This document shows positions 16,782-26,152 of a DNA stretch of 64,000 nt, in pieces. Location: positions 224,768 through 288,767 of the forward strand of contig SCVW01000034.1 in the NCBI GenBank assembly GCA_007244375.1, in the 5' to 3' direction. Position 1 is the stretch's first letter, and every line of letters begins with the position of its first letter. The stretch comes from Smithella sp. GTDB lineage: Bacteria > Desulfobacterota > Syntrophia > Syntrophales > Smithellaceae. Both the position numbers and the translations under genes were made by a program. Under the pieces are notes generated by a model that did no database searches, was not told the DNA's origin, and saw nothing but the letters and a program-made list of their open reading frames with translations.

Positions 16782-17034
16782 ATTCTACCTCCAATTTTTC
16801 TATAGCCAGAAGTACCTGTTTGACTTGATATGCATTGGCTTTCCCCTTGTCATTCTGAATGTTTATTCGAGGGTCTCCCTGCCATGGTGTTTTATATATG
16901 CGATGACTACTGCCCTGCTGCCGGGACGCGCCAAAATAATGATCACACACTTTGCATAAATCGTTAAATCGGACATCCCTCGGATTATGCTGCATATGCT
17001 TAATCAGGTCTTCCACTTTGCTCATGCTTTGCAT
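16762..17034 (-). CDS. hicA: HicA-family mRNA interferase toxin
   Basis: Toxin of 90 residues with a dsRBD-like HicA fold. The catalytic histidine is expected in GSSHRIYKTP, and VKQVLLAIEKLE is the C-terminal helix. HicA cleaves mRNA and is blocked by HicB. Two starts are close (17034 and 17025). The protein is a little longer at the N terminus than minimal HicA proteins. It is the first gene of the pair and lies inside the segment bracketed by the two hemW 3' ends. Confidence 0.83.
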   Translation of the reverse strand: MQSMSKVEDLIKHMQHNPRDVRFNDLCKVCDHYFGASRQQGSSHRIYKTPWQGDPRINIQNDKGKANAYQVKQVLLAIEKLEVEYVHEKR

Positions 17035-17081
17035 AGTATCACTATTGATATCGTTGTCAAGAACTTTTTACGGATTATCTT

Positions 17082-17156
17082 GTTGAATTAAAGAATGAAT
17101 TCTTGCGCCCGACCAGAGCAGGAATGGCTGTGGCCGATAGCCTGGCACTGATCTGA
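17082..17156 (+). repeat. Diverged second copy of the hemW 3' end
   Basis: Encodes ELKNEFLRPTRAGMAVADSL and ALI then TGA, matching the hemW C terminus with one residue change (Gly to Glu) and mostly silent base changes. There is no upstream hemW coding sequence here. It ends exactly one base before the stop codon of the minus-strand membrane protein gene. Silent divergence suggests it comes from a different hemW allele rather than from a recent local duplication. Confidence 0.85.
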
Positions 17157-17588
17157 TTAAGAACGAAATATATACTTAATAAAATTTACGAATGGCATCC
17201 CATATCCCCAAACAATTGTCCCTATGCATAAGACCATTGCCTCTATTGTTCGAATCCTTTTGCGCAAGAGAGATATTACTTTTTTAAACTCTGCTCTGTC
17301 AGCATCAATTTCATTGATTTGACTATCATATACTGATCCCGCAACAATTCCTTTGGGTCGTGCCATTTTAAGTTGAGTCAATTGTTTTTCAATGTCGCCT
17401 TCGTATAATTTTTCAATATTACCAGCCAAGGAGACAATATCTCGCCAAGCTATACCAATTCCAACCAGAACAACCAAAGATCCTGATCTCTCAAAATATT
17501 GCCAATCTTGGGAAACAAGACTTAATATCGTTCCAAATATAAGCAGTAACAAAACTGCAACGGCAACTTTGCATTCAATTCCTCGCAT
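17157..17588 (-). CDS. Hypothetical membrane protein with three hydrophobic segments
   Basis: Protein of 143 residues that I do not recognise. Hydrophobic segments are at about 8-26 (VAVAVLLLLIFGTILSLV), 35-54 and 112-134. The middle (about 55-105) is polar and helical, rich in Lys, Glu and Asp, and could be cytoplasmic. Its stop codon abuts the displaced hemW 3' end, so it may be part of the same transferred segment. No partner gene is obvious. Confidence 0.6.
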   Translation of the reverse strand: MRGIECKVAVAVLLLLIFGTILSLVSQDWQYFERSGSLVVLVGIGIAWRDIVSLAGNIEKLYEGDIEKQLTQLKMARPKGIVAGSVYDSQINEIDADRAEFKKVISLLRKRIRTIEAMVLCIGTIVWGYGMPFVNFIKYIFRS

Positions 17589-17727
17589 TGGAATTGTCCA
17601 CTTAGTCTATGCTTGACTTGATCGAGAGTCATTGTCTTCGAATTTACCTATTTTATATGTATACTGCATTTTATAGGACTTCGTACCGCTCAATCATGCA
17701 CTTAACAGATTAATTTATCGTTCAGTT

Positions 17728-18432
17728 TTATCTTATCGTGACAGAGGAAATTTCATTTTCCAAGCGCTTTTTGATTTTCTGAAATGTTTCGTCCGGATGA
17801 GATTTTTCTTTCAGGAATCTACTGTCCAGAGTTTTGGCAGGCACAAACTTTTGTAAAACATACTTACTCGCGCCGGAAATCAGCTTGCCAATATTTAAGA
17901 TATCATCTTCTTCAAGCTGCGATTCCACGACCGTTGTGCGGAATTCATAGGGAATCTTTGTTTTCAAGATTAGATCGATACTTTCTTTGATTGAATCCGT
18001 GTCCACCTGCGTGTTGACAATATTCTTGTATTTCTCCAGCGGCGCCTTGACATCCATGGCAATAAAATCCAGCAGCTTTTCAGCGAGAAGAGCCTTGATA
18101 ACCTGCGGATGGGAACCGTTGGTATCCAGTTTTACGGCAAATCCCATATTTTTTACCTGCCTGATAAAAGACTCCAAATCGTTTTGAATGGTCGGTTCAC
18201 CTCCGGTTATCGTCACGGCATCGATTTTTCCTCTGCGCAAATTCAGAAATTCCAGTACGTTTTTTTCTTTTATGCCAGGTTTAAATAATGGAGGATCAAC
18301 CAGTTCCGGATTATGACAATACGGACATTTAAAATTACATCCCTGTAAAAATACTATTGCACAAATCAATCCCGGATAATCTATAAGTGATACTTTTTGC
18401 AAACCACCAATCTTCATTTTCGCCCTTTCCAT
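17728..18432 (-). CDS. nrdG: Anaerobic ribonucleoside-triphosphate reductase activating protein
   Basis: Radical SAM activase of 234 residues. The cluster motif CNFKCPYC (Cys32, Cys36, Cys39) is preceded by the IDYPG segment typical of this group and followed by HNPELV. TITGGEPTIQ is the SAM-binding GGE motif. It generates the glycyl radical on NrdD. It lies 64 bases downstream of nrdD on the same strand, so the pair probably shares the NrdR-controlled promoter. Confidence 0.92.
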   Translation of the reverse strand: MERAKMKIGGLQKVSLIDYPGLICAIVFLQGCNFKCPYCHNPELVDPPLFKPGIKEKNVLEFLNLRRGKIDAVTITGGEPTIQNDLESFIRQVKNMGFAVKLDTNGSHPQVIKALLAEKLLDFIAMDVKAPLEKYKNIVNTQVDTDSIKESIDLILKTKIPYEFRTTVVESQLEEDDILNIGKLISGASKYVLQKFVPAKTLDSRFLKEKSHPDETFQKIKKRLENEISSVTIR

Positions 18433-18496
18433 ATCAGACGCAAAAAAGCACTTGCTGGATATAAAATTCTTAATGGTGTTTTATCTTTGTTTTTGC

Positions 18497-20584
18497 TTAT
18501 TTAAACTGGAAAACCTGCCGTGAATCAAATTCTTCCTGCTTGCCTTTATTCCACTGTTTTACCGGACGCAAATAACCAACTACGCGGGAATAAACTTCAC
18601 AGTTATCAGCACAAATCGGACATTTTTCCTGTTCTCCTTTTAGATAGCCATGTGACGGACACACACTGAAAGTGGGAGTGAAAGTTATATAAGGCAACCG
18701 ATAATTGGTACAAATCTTATTAATCAATCTTTTTACCGATTGAGGTTCATCAATTCTCTCTCCGGCAAATGTATGAAATACTGTACCTCCGGTGTATTTT
18801 ACCTGTATCTCGTCCTGTAAATCCAGTGCTTCGAAAATATCATCCGTATAGTCTACAGGCAACTGTGTGGAGTTCGTATAAAAGGGTTCCGCGTTTTTCT
18901 TATTTTCACTGGCCGTAATAATATCGGGAAATCTTTCCTTGTCGATCTTAGCCAGACGATACGATGTTCCTTCCGCCGGCGTAGATTCCAGATTATAATT
19001 ATTGCCCGTTTCTTTCTGAAAACTGATAAGCTTGTTTCTCATGAAATCAAGCGTCTGCTTGGTGAATTTCTGACCCTTTTCCGAAGCAATATTAACGCCC
19101 AACAGATTTAAACAGGCCTCATTCATTCCGACAAGACCGATTGTGGAAAAATGATTCTTCCAGTATTCATTGAACCGCTCTTTAACACCACGCAAATAAT
19201 ACTTGGTATAGGGATAAAGGTTACCTTCAGTAAATTTTTCCAAAACTTTTCTTTTTGTTTCCAGACTTTCTTTCGCCAATTCCATCAACATCTCCAGTCT
19301 CTGCAGAAAATCCTTCTTTGACTTGGACTGGTAAGCGATACGAGGCATATTCATCGTTATTACACCTATGGAACCGGTCAGCGGATTGGAGCCGAACAAT
19401 CCACCTCCCCTCATTTCCAGTTCGCGGTTATCAATGCGCAGACGGCAGCACATGCTGCGGGCATCTTCCGGATTCATGTCGGAATTGATAAAATTGGAAA
19501 AATAAGGAACTCCGTACTTCGCCGTCATTTCCCAAAGATCATGCAAGTTGGGATCATCCCAGTTAAAATCTTTAGTGACATTATATGTGGGAATAGGAAA
19601 GGTAAAGACTCTCCCTTTGGCGTCGCCTTCTGCCATTACCTGCAGGAAAGCCTTATTAAAGAGGTTCATTTCTTTCTGAAACTCTTTATAAGTCTCTTTT
19701 TGCGGCTTACCGCCAATGATAACATTCTGGTCAGCATAATATTTCGGAACAGTTACATCCAGAGTTACATTGGTAAAAGGCGTTTGAAATCCGACCCTTG
19801 TAGGCACATTGATATTGAAAATAAATTCCTGCAGAGCTTGTTTTATTTCCTTAATAGTTAAATTATCATAACGGATAAAAGGAGCAAGCAGGGTGTCGAA
19901 ATTGGAAAAAGCCTGTGCTCCTGCCGCTTCTCCCTGCAAGGTATAAAAGAAATTAACCACCTGACCCAAGGCGCTGCGTAAATGATTGGCGGGTTTGCTT
20001 TCCACCTTGCCGGACACACCCTGAAAGCCTTGCAACAGTAAATCATACAAATCCCATCCCACACAATAAACCGAAAGCAGACTTAAATCGTGGATATGGA
20101 AATCACCTTCAGTATGCGCTTTATGAATTTCCGGTGTATATATTTCATTGAGCCAGTAAACCTTGCTTACTTCCGAAGATATATAATTATTCAATCCCTG
20201 CAGGGAATAATCCATGTTGCTGTTTTCGTTGATCTTCCAATCAAGTTTCTTTAAATATTGATCGACAAGATCAACTTCCATTCTATTGGCAATATCTCTT
20301 AATCGGGAATGCTGATCACGATAAATTATATATGCTTTGGCTGTTTTACGATAAGGAGTCACCAAGAGAACTTCCTCGACAACATCCTGAATTTCTTCAA
20401 CAGATAAAATTTTTCCATTAAAAAGCTCTTCGGCAAGATTCAGAACCTTGATAGTTAATTTACGCGCTTCTTTAATATCAAACTCACCCGTGGCAGCGCC
20501 TGCTTTGGCAATGGCATTGGTGATTTTTTCCGCGTTAAATTTAACTAAACGGCCATCTCTTTTCCTAATTTTAATGTTCATCAA
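18497..20584 (-). CDS. nrdD: Anaerobic ribonucleoside-triphosphate reductase
   Basis: Class III ribonucleotide reductase of 695 residues that makes dNTPs without oxygen. Residues 1-95 are an ATP-cone allosteric domain (KIRKRDGRLVKFNAEKITNA). The catalytic barrel follows. Near the C terminus a four-Cys zinc site (CPSHGYL, CPICADNC) precedes RVVGYLRPVKQWNKGKQEEF, which holds the glycyl-radical glycine. It is followed by nrdG. Two NrdR boxes lie 50-90 bases upstream. Confidence 0.95.
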   Translation of the reverse strand: MMNIKIRKRDGRLVKFNAEKITNAIAKAGAATGEFDIKEARKLTIKVLNLAEELFNGKILSVEEIQDVVEEVLLVTPYRKTAKAYIIYRDQHSRLRDIANRMEVDLVDQYLKKLDWKINENSNMDYSLQGLNNYISSEVSKVYWLNEIYTPEIHKAHTEGDFHIHDLSLLSVYCVGWDLYDLLLQGFQGVSGKVESKPANHLRSALGQVVNFFYTLQGEAAGAQAFSNFDTLLAPFIRYDNLTIKEIKQALQEFIFNINVPTRVGFQTPFTNVTLDVTVPKYYADQNVIIGGKPQKETYKEFQKEMNLFNKAFLQVMAEGDAKGRVFTFPIPTYNVTKDFNWDDPNLHDLWEMTAKYGVPYFSNFINSDMNPEDARSMCCRLRIDNRELEMRGGGLFGSNPLTGSIGVITMNMPRIAYQSKSKKDFLQRLEMLMELAKESLETKRKVLEKFTEGNLYPYTKYYLRGVKERFNEYWKNHFSTIGLVGMNEACLNLLGVNIASEKGQKFTKQTLDFMRNKLISFQKETGNNYNLESTPAEGTSYRLAKIDKERFPDIITASENKKNAEPFYTNSTQLPVDYTDDIFEALDLQDEIQVKYTGGTVFHTFAGERIDEPQSVKRLINKICTNYRLPYITFTPTFSVCPSHGYLKGEQEKCPICADNCEVYSRVVGYLRPVKQWNKGKQEEFDSRQVFQFK

Positions 20585-20630
20585 CTACTCCATTAATAAA
20601 TTAGAATATTAATTTTGCTGCCTTTCTATG

Positions 20631-20677
20631 ACGCTATATATTGGGGTATATGGATAGGCTACCACTATATATAGTAA
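20631..20677 (-). promoter_or_regulatory. Paired NrdR boxes upstream of nrdD
   Basis: ACGCTATATATTGGGG (20631-20646) and CCACTATATATAGTAA (20662-20677) both fit the NrdR box pattern acaCwATATaTwGtgt. Their starts are 31 bases apart, close to three helical turns, which is the typical spacing for cooperative NrdR binding. They would repress nrdDG when dATP/ATP levels are high. Confidence 0.78.
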
Positions 20678-20766
20678 TTATCAAGTAAATAATAAAAAAA
20701 ATTTTTGTTTTGATATTTGATGAGATATTTAACTGAAAAGAACAAAAAAAATTATGAAATTTAAAA

Positions 20767-22800
20767 TTATACCTTATTATATTCTGAAAAAATCATTGAA
20801 AAAACAGCCCGCCCTTGAGTGGAAGATCTAAGATCAGTAGAATAGCCAAACATGGCTTTAAGAGGTACTTTAGCCTTAATTTCACTTACGGTACCTTTTG
20901 GATTAACGGATTGAATTTCACCTTTACGGGCATTAATATCCCCGATAACATCACCCATAAATTCACTGGGTGTAATAATATCAACCATCATTATTGGCTC
21001 CAGCATGACCGGATCAGCAACCTTGCATCCTTCACGGAAAGCTGTTGCTGCCGCGATTTTATAACCCTGTGCTGAAGATTCGCCTTCCCTGAAAGTACCG
21101 CCGATTACCAATACCCCGACATCCATCACAGGATAACCGTTTAATACTCCATTCATCATTGATTCTTTAATGCCTTCTTCTATTACATCGAAATATTCCG
21201 CGGGAATAACACTGTCATCAAGATTAATTATTATTTCATTGCCCAAGCCTCTTTTACGCGGAGTCAGAGAAAGACGAAGATGACCGAAATGTTTCTTTTC
21301 GCCCAGTTCCTTTTCAAATATTCCTTCCATTTCAACTTTCTTTTGAATGGTCTCACGATAGACAACTCTGGGTCTGCCGACATTGACATGGCAATTAAAC
21401 TCGCGCAGCAAACGGTCAACAATGATCTCCAGATGCAACTCCCCCATACCGGAAATTATAGTTTGCGCGGTTTCCTCTTCATATTTTACCCTTAATGTCG
21501 GATCTTCTTCTACCAATTTATCCAGAGCCGAAGTCAGCTTTTCCTGATCAGCCGGAGTTTTAGCCTCAATGGCCCGACTGATTACCGGTTCATAAAAATC
21601 CATCACTTCCAGCATAATCGGATGATCTTCCGCGCAGAGTGTGTCACCTGTAGTCGTCGTTTTTAAACCCAAAACGGCAACTATGTCTCCCGCTGAGGCC
21701 ATTTCTATTCTTTCCCGTTTATTGGCATGCATCCGTAACAGGCGGGCGATTTTTTCTCTTTTCTTCTTTATCGAATTATATATTTCATCATTTGCATGGA
21801 GTTTACCCGAATAAATACGCAGATAAGAAAGTTTCCTGCCTTCATCAATCATAATTTTAAATGCCAGCGCCGCCAGAGGTTCTTTGTCAGAACTAAGTCT
21901 GACTTCTTCATCTTTGGTAACAGGATTTATTCCTTTCACCGGTGGAATATCCTCCGGAGACGGCAGATAATCCAGGACTGCATCAAGAAGTGGTTGAATA
22001 CCCTTATTTCGAAGAGCTGCGCCGCAAAGGACCGGTACTATTTTCAGAGAAACGGTTGCTTTTCTTAATGCTCTTTTAATTTCAGCGATGGTAATTTCCT
22101 CGCCATCAAGATATTTATCAGCCAGTTCATCATCGACATCGGCCAAATTTTCTATCATTTTTTCTCTCTTTAATGTTGCCTCGACTACAAATTCTTCCGG
22201 AATCTCCAGCATCGAAAATTCCAGCCCCTGTGTTGCTTCATCCCAAACCAGCATTTTCCAGTTAATCAGATCGATTGCACCTCGAAAACTATCTTCGCTA
22301 CCCGCGGGAATCTGGATCGCTACAGGAATAGAAGTAAAACGTTCGCGCATCATTTCGATAGCTCCAAAATAATCTGCACCTACCCGATCCATCTTATTGA
22401 TGAAAGCTATTTTGGGAACACCATACTTGTCTGCCTGGTGCCAGACGGTTTCCGATTGGGGCTGTACGCAACCCACCGCACAAAAAACGACAACGGCTCC
22501 GTCCAAAACTCGCAGGGAACGCTCTACTTCGATGGTGAAATCCACATGTCCCGGTGTGTCAATTATATGAATGTCATGATTGTTCCATGCACAAGTCGTT
22601 ACTGCTGAAGTAATGGTTATGCCTCGTTCCTGTTCCTGCGGCATCCAATCCATAACGGCCTCTCCGTCATGAACCTCCCCCATCTTATAGGATTTCCCTG
22701 TGTAAAAAAGAATTCTTTCCGTAACCGTCGTTTTCCCGGCATCAATGTGAGCAACTATACCGATATTGCGTGTGCGTGATATTTTTGATTTTGCTGCCAT
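20767..22800 (-). CDS. fusA: Elongation factor G (outside the str operon)
   Basis: Ribosomal translocase GTPase of 677 residues. G1 AHIDAGKTT at residues 17-25, G2 ERGITITS, G3 DTPGHVDFT and G4 NKMDRVGAD are intact, as is the domain IV region [11 protein letters not shown]. No rpsL, rpsG or tuf is adjacent, so this may be a second EF-G paralogue of the kind many Desulfobacterota carry, and could be specialised. A GerMN gene lies 5 bases upstream on the same strand, an unusual neighbour. Confidence 0.9.
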   Translation of the reverse strand: MAAKSKISRTRNIGIVAHIDAGKTTVTERILFYTGKSYKMGEVHDGEAVMDWMPQEQERGITITSAVTTCAWNNHDIHIIDTPGHVDFTIEVERSLRVLDGAVVVFCAVGCVQPQSETVWHQADKYGVPKIAFINKMDRVGADYFGAIEMMRERFTSIPVAIQIPAGSEDSFRGAIDLINWKMLVWDEATQGLEFSMLEIPEEFVVEATLKREKMIENLADVDDELADKYLDGEEITIAEIKRALRKATVSLKIVPVLCGAALRNKGIQPLLDAVLDYLPSPEDIPPVKGINPVTKDEEVRLSSDKEPLAALAFKIMIDEGRKLSYLRIYSGKLHANDEIYNSIKKKREKIARLLRMHANKRERIEMASAGDIVAVLGLKTTTTGDTLCAEDHPIMLEVMDFYEPVISRAIEAKTPADQEKLTSALDKLVEEDPTLRVKYEEETAQTIISGMGELHLEIIVDRLLREFNCHVNVGRPRVVYRETIQKKVEMEGIFEKELGEKKHFGHLRLSLTPRKRGLGNEIIINLDDSVIPAEYFDVIEEGIKESMMNGVLNGYPVMDVGVLVIGGTFREGESSAQGYKIAAATAFREGCKVADPVMLEPIMMVDIITPSEFMGDVIGDINARKGEIQSVNPKGTVSEIKAKVPLKAMFGYSTDLRSSTQGRAVFSMIFSEYNKV

Positions 22801-22805
22801 AGAAT

Positions 22806-23429
22806 TTAATTATTTTTTTCTTTCTCCGCGATAAGAAGTTCCAAATCCGGACTAAAAGATTTCCGAGTGGAAATGTGGCCTTTTATTGAAGATATGTTTT
22901 TCCCCTCTATTAATATTTTCACTTTTTTTATAGCGGGAATATTTTGAGTTATTGAATTTGTTAAAGAGTAAATTGAAGCCATTTCCGCAGCGGAGCTGCC
23001 CTGATGCAATTTAATCAAATTCTTGCTGAAATTAACCAGGGCAGTGTCCGTTTCATTCACTTTGACATCTCTTAAGACCACACCACCGGGAAATGTATCC
23101 ACCAAACCCGTCTTCGAGCCGTCAAGTATTGCTTTAACAATTTCCCTGGCTTGTGCCGCAGCATCATTTTCCTTTACAACATAACGTTTTTCCGGCACCA
23201 GAAAAAGCTCCTGCGGATCAGAAAAATATATTTTCACTACTTGTTTTTCTTTCTTTTTCATGGCATCCATATTAACCGCAGGAAATATCAGGTTAAATAA
23301 TGTAACAAAGAAAAGAACCAATAGAATAAATGCCCCGCCAAGAATAATCGAAAGGTAAAGAAGTCTCGTGGATTTTTTTATCTTCTTTTCCCTGATATTT
23401 TCTGAGCGTCGTTGTCTTTTTGTCGTCAT
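22806..23429 (-). CDS. GerMN-domain membrane-anchored protein
   Basis: Protein of 207 residues. A basic N terminus is followed by one hydrophobic anchor (about 23-50: [20 protein letters not shown]). The rest is a GerMN domain: [19 protein letters not shown], then [16 protein letters not shown], and [18 protein letters not shown]. GerMN is a small extracytoplasmic domain found in spore germination proteins and in non-sporulating bacteria, where its role is unclear. The gene is five bases upstream of the EF-G gene. Confidence 0.8.
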   Translation of the reverse strand: MTTKRQRRSENIREKKIKKSTRLLYLSIILGGAFILLVLFFVTLFNLIFPAVNMDAMKKKEKQVVKIYFSDPQELFLVPEKRYVVKENDAAAQAREIVKAILDGSKTGLVDTFPGGVVLRDVKVNETDTALVNFSKNLIKLHQGSSAAEMASIYSLTNSITQNIPAIKKVKILIEGKNISSIKGHISTRKSFSPDLELLIAEKEKNN

Positions 23430-23512
23430 AATTCTAAAACCTTTATAAAAAACTGCGCCAATCTAGGGTATTTTCTTTCTGCTGTCAAGCACAACGAGCT
23501 TTCTTAAAAACA

Positions 23513-23560
23513 AACAAAAAACCCTTGTCTTCAGGTAATATCTACCGCGGACAAGGGCTA
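23513..23560 (-). terminator. Terminator after the rubrerythrin gene
   Basis: On the minus strand AGCCCTTGTC and GACAAGGGTT pair in a stem of about nine bases with a 20-base loop, followed by a T run. It lies 18 bases beyond the rubrerythrin stop. Confidence 0.75.
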
Positions 23561-23577
23561 TTCGTAATTTTTCTGAT

Positions 23578-24156
23578 TTAGTAATTTTCGGCCAGAACTT
23601 CATAAAACGACTGCGGATGTTTGCAGGCAGGACATTCTTTAAGTGCTTCCTCACCCTCATAAATGTAACCGCAGTTAATGCAATGCCACTTTATAGCAGA
23701 CTTCTTTTTGAAAACTTCATCATTCGCTATATTGGCTATCAATTTTCTGTATCTTTTCTCATGAAACATTTCCACTTTGGATATCTCTTCAAATGAGAGG
23801 GCTACTTCAGGAAATCCTTCTTCCTTCGCAACCTTGGCCGCCTCTGCATAAAGAGTAGACCATTCCATATTTTCACCGGCTGCGGCAGCTTCAAGATTGC
23901 TCTTTGTATCACCGATTATACCTGCCGGATAGGCCGCTGTAATTTCAATTTCTCCTCCTTCAAGGTATTTAAAAAAAACTTTAGCATGTTCTTTTTCATT
24001 ATCCGCGGTCTCGAGGAAAATACGTGAAATCTGTTCAAAGCCTTCTTTTTTTGCGGCACTGGCAAAAAATGTATAACGATTTCTTGCCTGCGACTCACCG
24101 GCAAAAGCCGCCAACAAGTTTTTTTCTGTTTTTGTTCCTTTAATCGATTTAGCCAT
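23578..24156 (-). CDS. rbr: Rubrerythrin
   Basis: Protein of 192 residues, the standard rubrerythrin length. The N-terminal four-helix ferritin-like domain holds the diiron ligands in FAGESQARNRY, ADNEKEHAKVF and EISKVEMFHEKRY. The C-terminal rubredoxin-like domain has CINCGYIYEG and ECPACKHP for one Fe(SCys)4 site. It reduces hydrogen peroxide in anaerobes. A good GGAGATG-like site precedes the ATG. It appears to be a single-gene transcript with its own terminator. Confidence 0.95.
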   Translation of the reverse strand: MAKSIKGTKTEKNLLAAFAGESQARNRYTFFASAAKKEGFEQISRIFLETADNEKEHAKVFFKYLEGGEIEITAAYPAGIIGDTKSNLEAAAAGENMEWSTLYAEAAKVAKEEGFPEVALSFEEISKVEMFHEKRYRKLIANIANDEVFKKKSAIKWHCINCGYIYEGEEALKECPACKHPQSFYEVLAENY

Positions 24157-24227
24157 CTTTCATCTCCTTTCCTTCTGTGATTTATTTTTTATATGTTATG
24201 CACTCTTTTTAATTTATCAACGACCAT

Positions 24228-24797
24228 CTACGAAAAAATTTTACCCATAGAAAAAGCTTTCCCCAGATATTTCCCTGCAGCATAATATGATTTAATTTCC
24301 GGCACATAAATTACCGGATTTATTTTCAAAATATCCGGCAATTCATCTTCTCCCAGCACTGATTCATCTATCTTGACATTCAGAATCTCACCGATGAAAT
24401 GTGTATGAATACCTATTCCAATGAAGTTGGAGAGTTTACATTCCAGAATCATTGGAAATTCCTGAATAAAAGGAGCATCCACTATCTCGCTTTTTATGGC
24501 AGTGATTTTTGCCGCTGCAAACTTGTCAACATTTTTTCCGGAAGCAACCCCGCAGTAATCGGCAATTTCAACCTGAGCGGACGAAGGTATATTAATTGTA
24601 AACGCTTTGCGTTCCATGATATTTCCGTGTGTGTAAGTAGTTTCTCTCAATGATATAGCCACACACGGCGGTTTCGAACTACACACGCCTCCCCAGGCAA
24701 TAGTCGCTGCATTGGGTTTGCCGTTTTTATCATAGGTTCCTACCAGCCACACAGGTGTCGGATAAACCAAAGTTTTGGCGCCAAAAGATTTTTTCAT
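24228..24797 (-). CDS. Flavin reductase family protein (FMN-binding split barrel)
   Basis: Protein of 189 residues of the flavin reductase-like FMN-binding family. Recognisable parts are TPVWLVGTYDKNGKPNAATI at the start, CVAISLRETTYTHGNI for FMN contacts, and the FTINIPSSAQ strand. Such proteins in anaerobes bind FMN and accept electrons from rubredoxin or NAD(P)H. Its position next to rubrerythrin is consistent with a redox role, but the partner is not evident. Confidence 0.85.
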   Translation of the reverse strand: MKKSFGAKTLVYPTPVWLVGTYDKNGKPNAATIAWGGVCSSKPPCVAISLRETTYTHGNIMERKAFTINIPSSAQVEIADYCGVASGKNVDKFAAAKITAIKSEIVDAPFIQEFPMILECKLSNFIGIGIHTHFIGEILNVKIDESVLGEDELPDILKINPVIYVPEIKSYYAAGKYLGKAFSMGKIFS

Positions 24798-24979
24798 AGA
24801 ACCCTCCCGATTATAAGTTCAAGCAAATATTTGTTTTCACGTTTAATTTTTATAATTTATTAAAAAATAATTTCAATTTATTAAAAAAATATTTTATGGT
24901 AGAAAATAACACATAAAGTTTCTGACTGATGAATATCGGAAACTATATTAATTTTTGATAACATAAGGAGAATATTTTT

Positions 24980-25165
24980 ATGACCACCATTATGCCTGAA
25001 TCTGAAAATGTTCAAAAAGCAATAAAGTGGGTATCAGCAAATTTAGAAGAAAACGCCCAACCTTTACAAAAGCTCGTCGAACAAGCAGTTTTCAAATTTG
25101 ATTTATCGCCAAAAGATACGGAATTTTTAACCGGTTTCTTTCGCGAAAGCAGTTCAAAAAAGTAA
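24980..25165 (+). CDS. Small conserved-looking hypothetical protein
   Basis: Protein of 61 residues with a clear AAGGAG eight bases before the ATG. It is predicted to be all helical, acidic in the first half (SENVQKAIKWVSANLEENAQ), and ends FLTGFFRESSSKK. I do not recognise a family. The good ribosome-binding site and its isolation between divergent and convergent genes support translation. A hairpin follows it. Confidence 0.55.
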   Translation: MTTIMPESENVQKAIKWVSANLEENAQPLQKLVEQAVFKFDLSPKDTEFLTGFFRESSSKK

Positions 25166-25179
25166 GCCTTAAATTTTTC

Positions 25180-25219
25180 AACTCAGGCGATTCTATTTAC
25201 GGGCGGAGTTGCCTGAGTT
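25180..25219. terminator. Hairpin between the small protein gene and mscL
   Basis: AACTCAGGC and GCCTGAGTT form a nine-pair stem with a 22-base loop. There is no long T run on either side, so it may be a weak bidirectional terminator for the two convergent genes. Confidence 0.45.
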
Positions 25220-25255
25220 TGCCAACTTTAAAGTCAGAGAATTTAACATCAAAGA

Positions 25256-25669
25256 CTATGTTTGTTTCGATCTGAGCAATTCTCTTATTTCGGTCAATAA
25301 TTCCTGATCTTTAGTGAGGGGCGCGGGAACCGCTGCCTCTTCCTTTTTATTCGTCACAATCATCCCTATAAATTTTACTATGAAGACATACAACGCCAGC
25401 GCAACAATCAAAAAATTTACAATCTCTCCTATGAAAATTCCGTAGGGAACTTCCTTGCCGTCAATTATCCATTTCCAACCCAGATATCCCTGCTCGCCGG
25501 GCATGATAACACTTACCAAAGGCATGATGATGTGCTTTACAAGAGAATCAACAATTTTACCGAACGCCGCTCCTATAATCACACCGATAGCCAGATCAAC
25601 CACGTTACCTTTTAATGCAAAATTTTTGAATTCTTCCACTATAGCTGACACTTTTTTCCTGGCTCCCAT
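25256..25669 (-). CDS. mscL: Large-conductance mechanosensitive channel
   Basis: Membrane protein of 137 residues that releases solutes on osmotic downshock. The pore-lining first helix KGNVVDLAIGVIIGAAFGKI and the second helix GEIVNFLIVALALYVFIVKF are both clear. The C-terminal helix LLTEIRELLRSK is present. Length is typical. Confidence 0.95.
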   Translation of the reverse strand: MGARKKVSAIVEEFKNFALKGNVVDLAIGVIIGAAFGKIVDSLVKHIIMPLVSVIMPGEQGYLGWKWIIDGKEVPYGIFIGEIVNFLIVALALYVFIVKFIGMIVTNKKEEAAVPAPLTKDQELLTEIRELLRSKQT

Positions 25670-25695
25670 ATTTTCTCCTTTCGTAAACTTACTTA

Positions 25696-26136
25696 CTACT
25701 CGACCACGGACATTTCTTCGTAAATCCTTAACTCAATTTCATTAAAAATTTTTTCATACTGCTCCTTATATAACAGGCGCCGTATTTCCCAACCGGTTTC
25801 TGTTTTTGTCTCTGTTGTTATAGCAAGGCTTACTTCGCATTTTTTCCAATTGAGCCGTCTGACGCGAGCATTGGCTTTTGTTCGCCAGCCATCGGAAACG
25901 ATATAATCTGAATCGACACGGAGATTACTCCAGTCTATTGTAATATTAGAACCTATATTTTTTTCTTTGAAAACACGGGCTACGGCTTTGAGAATGATTT
26001 TTTCGCTTGCTTCATATTCGGATGTGTATTCATCCGGTCCGGGTATTACTGTTTCACCAAACTCATGGGCACATGATATAATATTGCAAATGAAACAAAG
26101 AAAAACAACAAGCAGAAAATATATTTTATTTGTCAT
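25696..26136 (-). CDS. Putative lipoprotein of unknown function
   Basis: Protein of 146 residues with a hydrophobic signal sequence and a lipobox-like end (CNIISCAHEF), so the mature protein would begin at Cys22 as a lipoprotein. The mature part is mixed alpha/beta with several aromatic residues (TIDWSNLRVDSDYIVSDGWR) and no recognised motif. It lies 26 bases before mscL on the same strand. Confidence 0.6.
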   Translation of the reverse strand: MTNKIYFLLVVFLCFICNIISCAHEFGETVIPGPDEYTSEYEASEKIILKAVARVFKEKNIGSNITIDWSNLRVDSDYIVSDGWRTKANARVRRLNWKKCEVSLAITTETKTETGWEIRRLLYKEQYEKIFNEIELRIYEEMSVVE

Positions 26137-26152
26137 GTAATTTCTTTCATGC

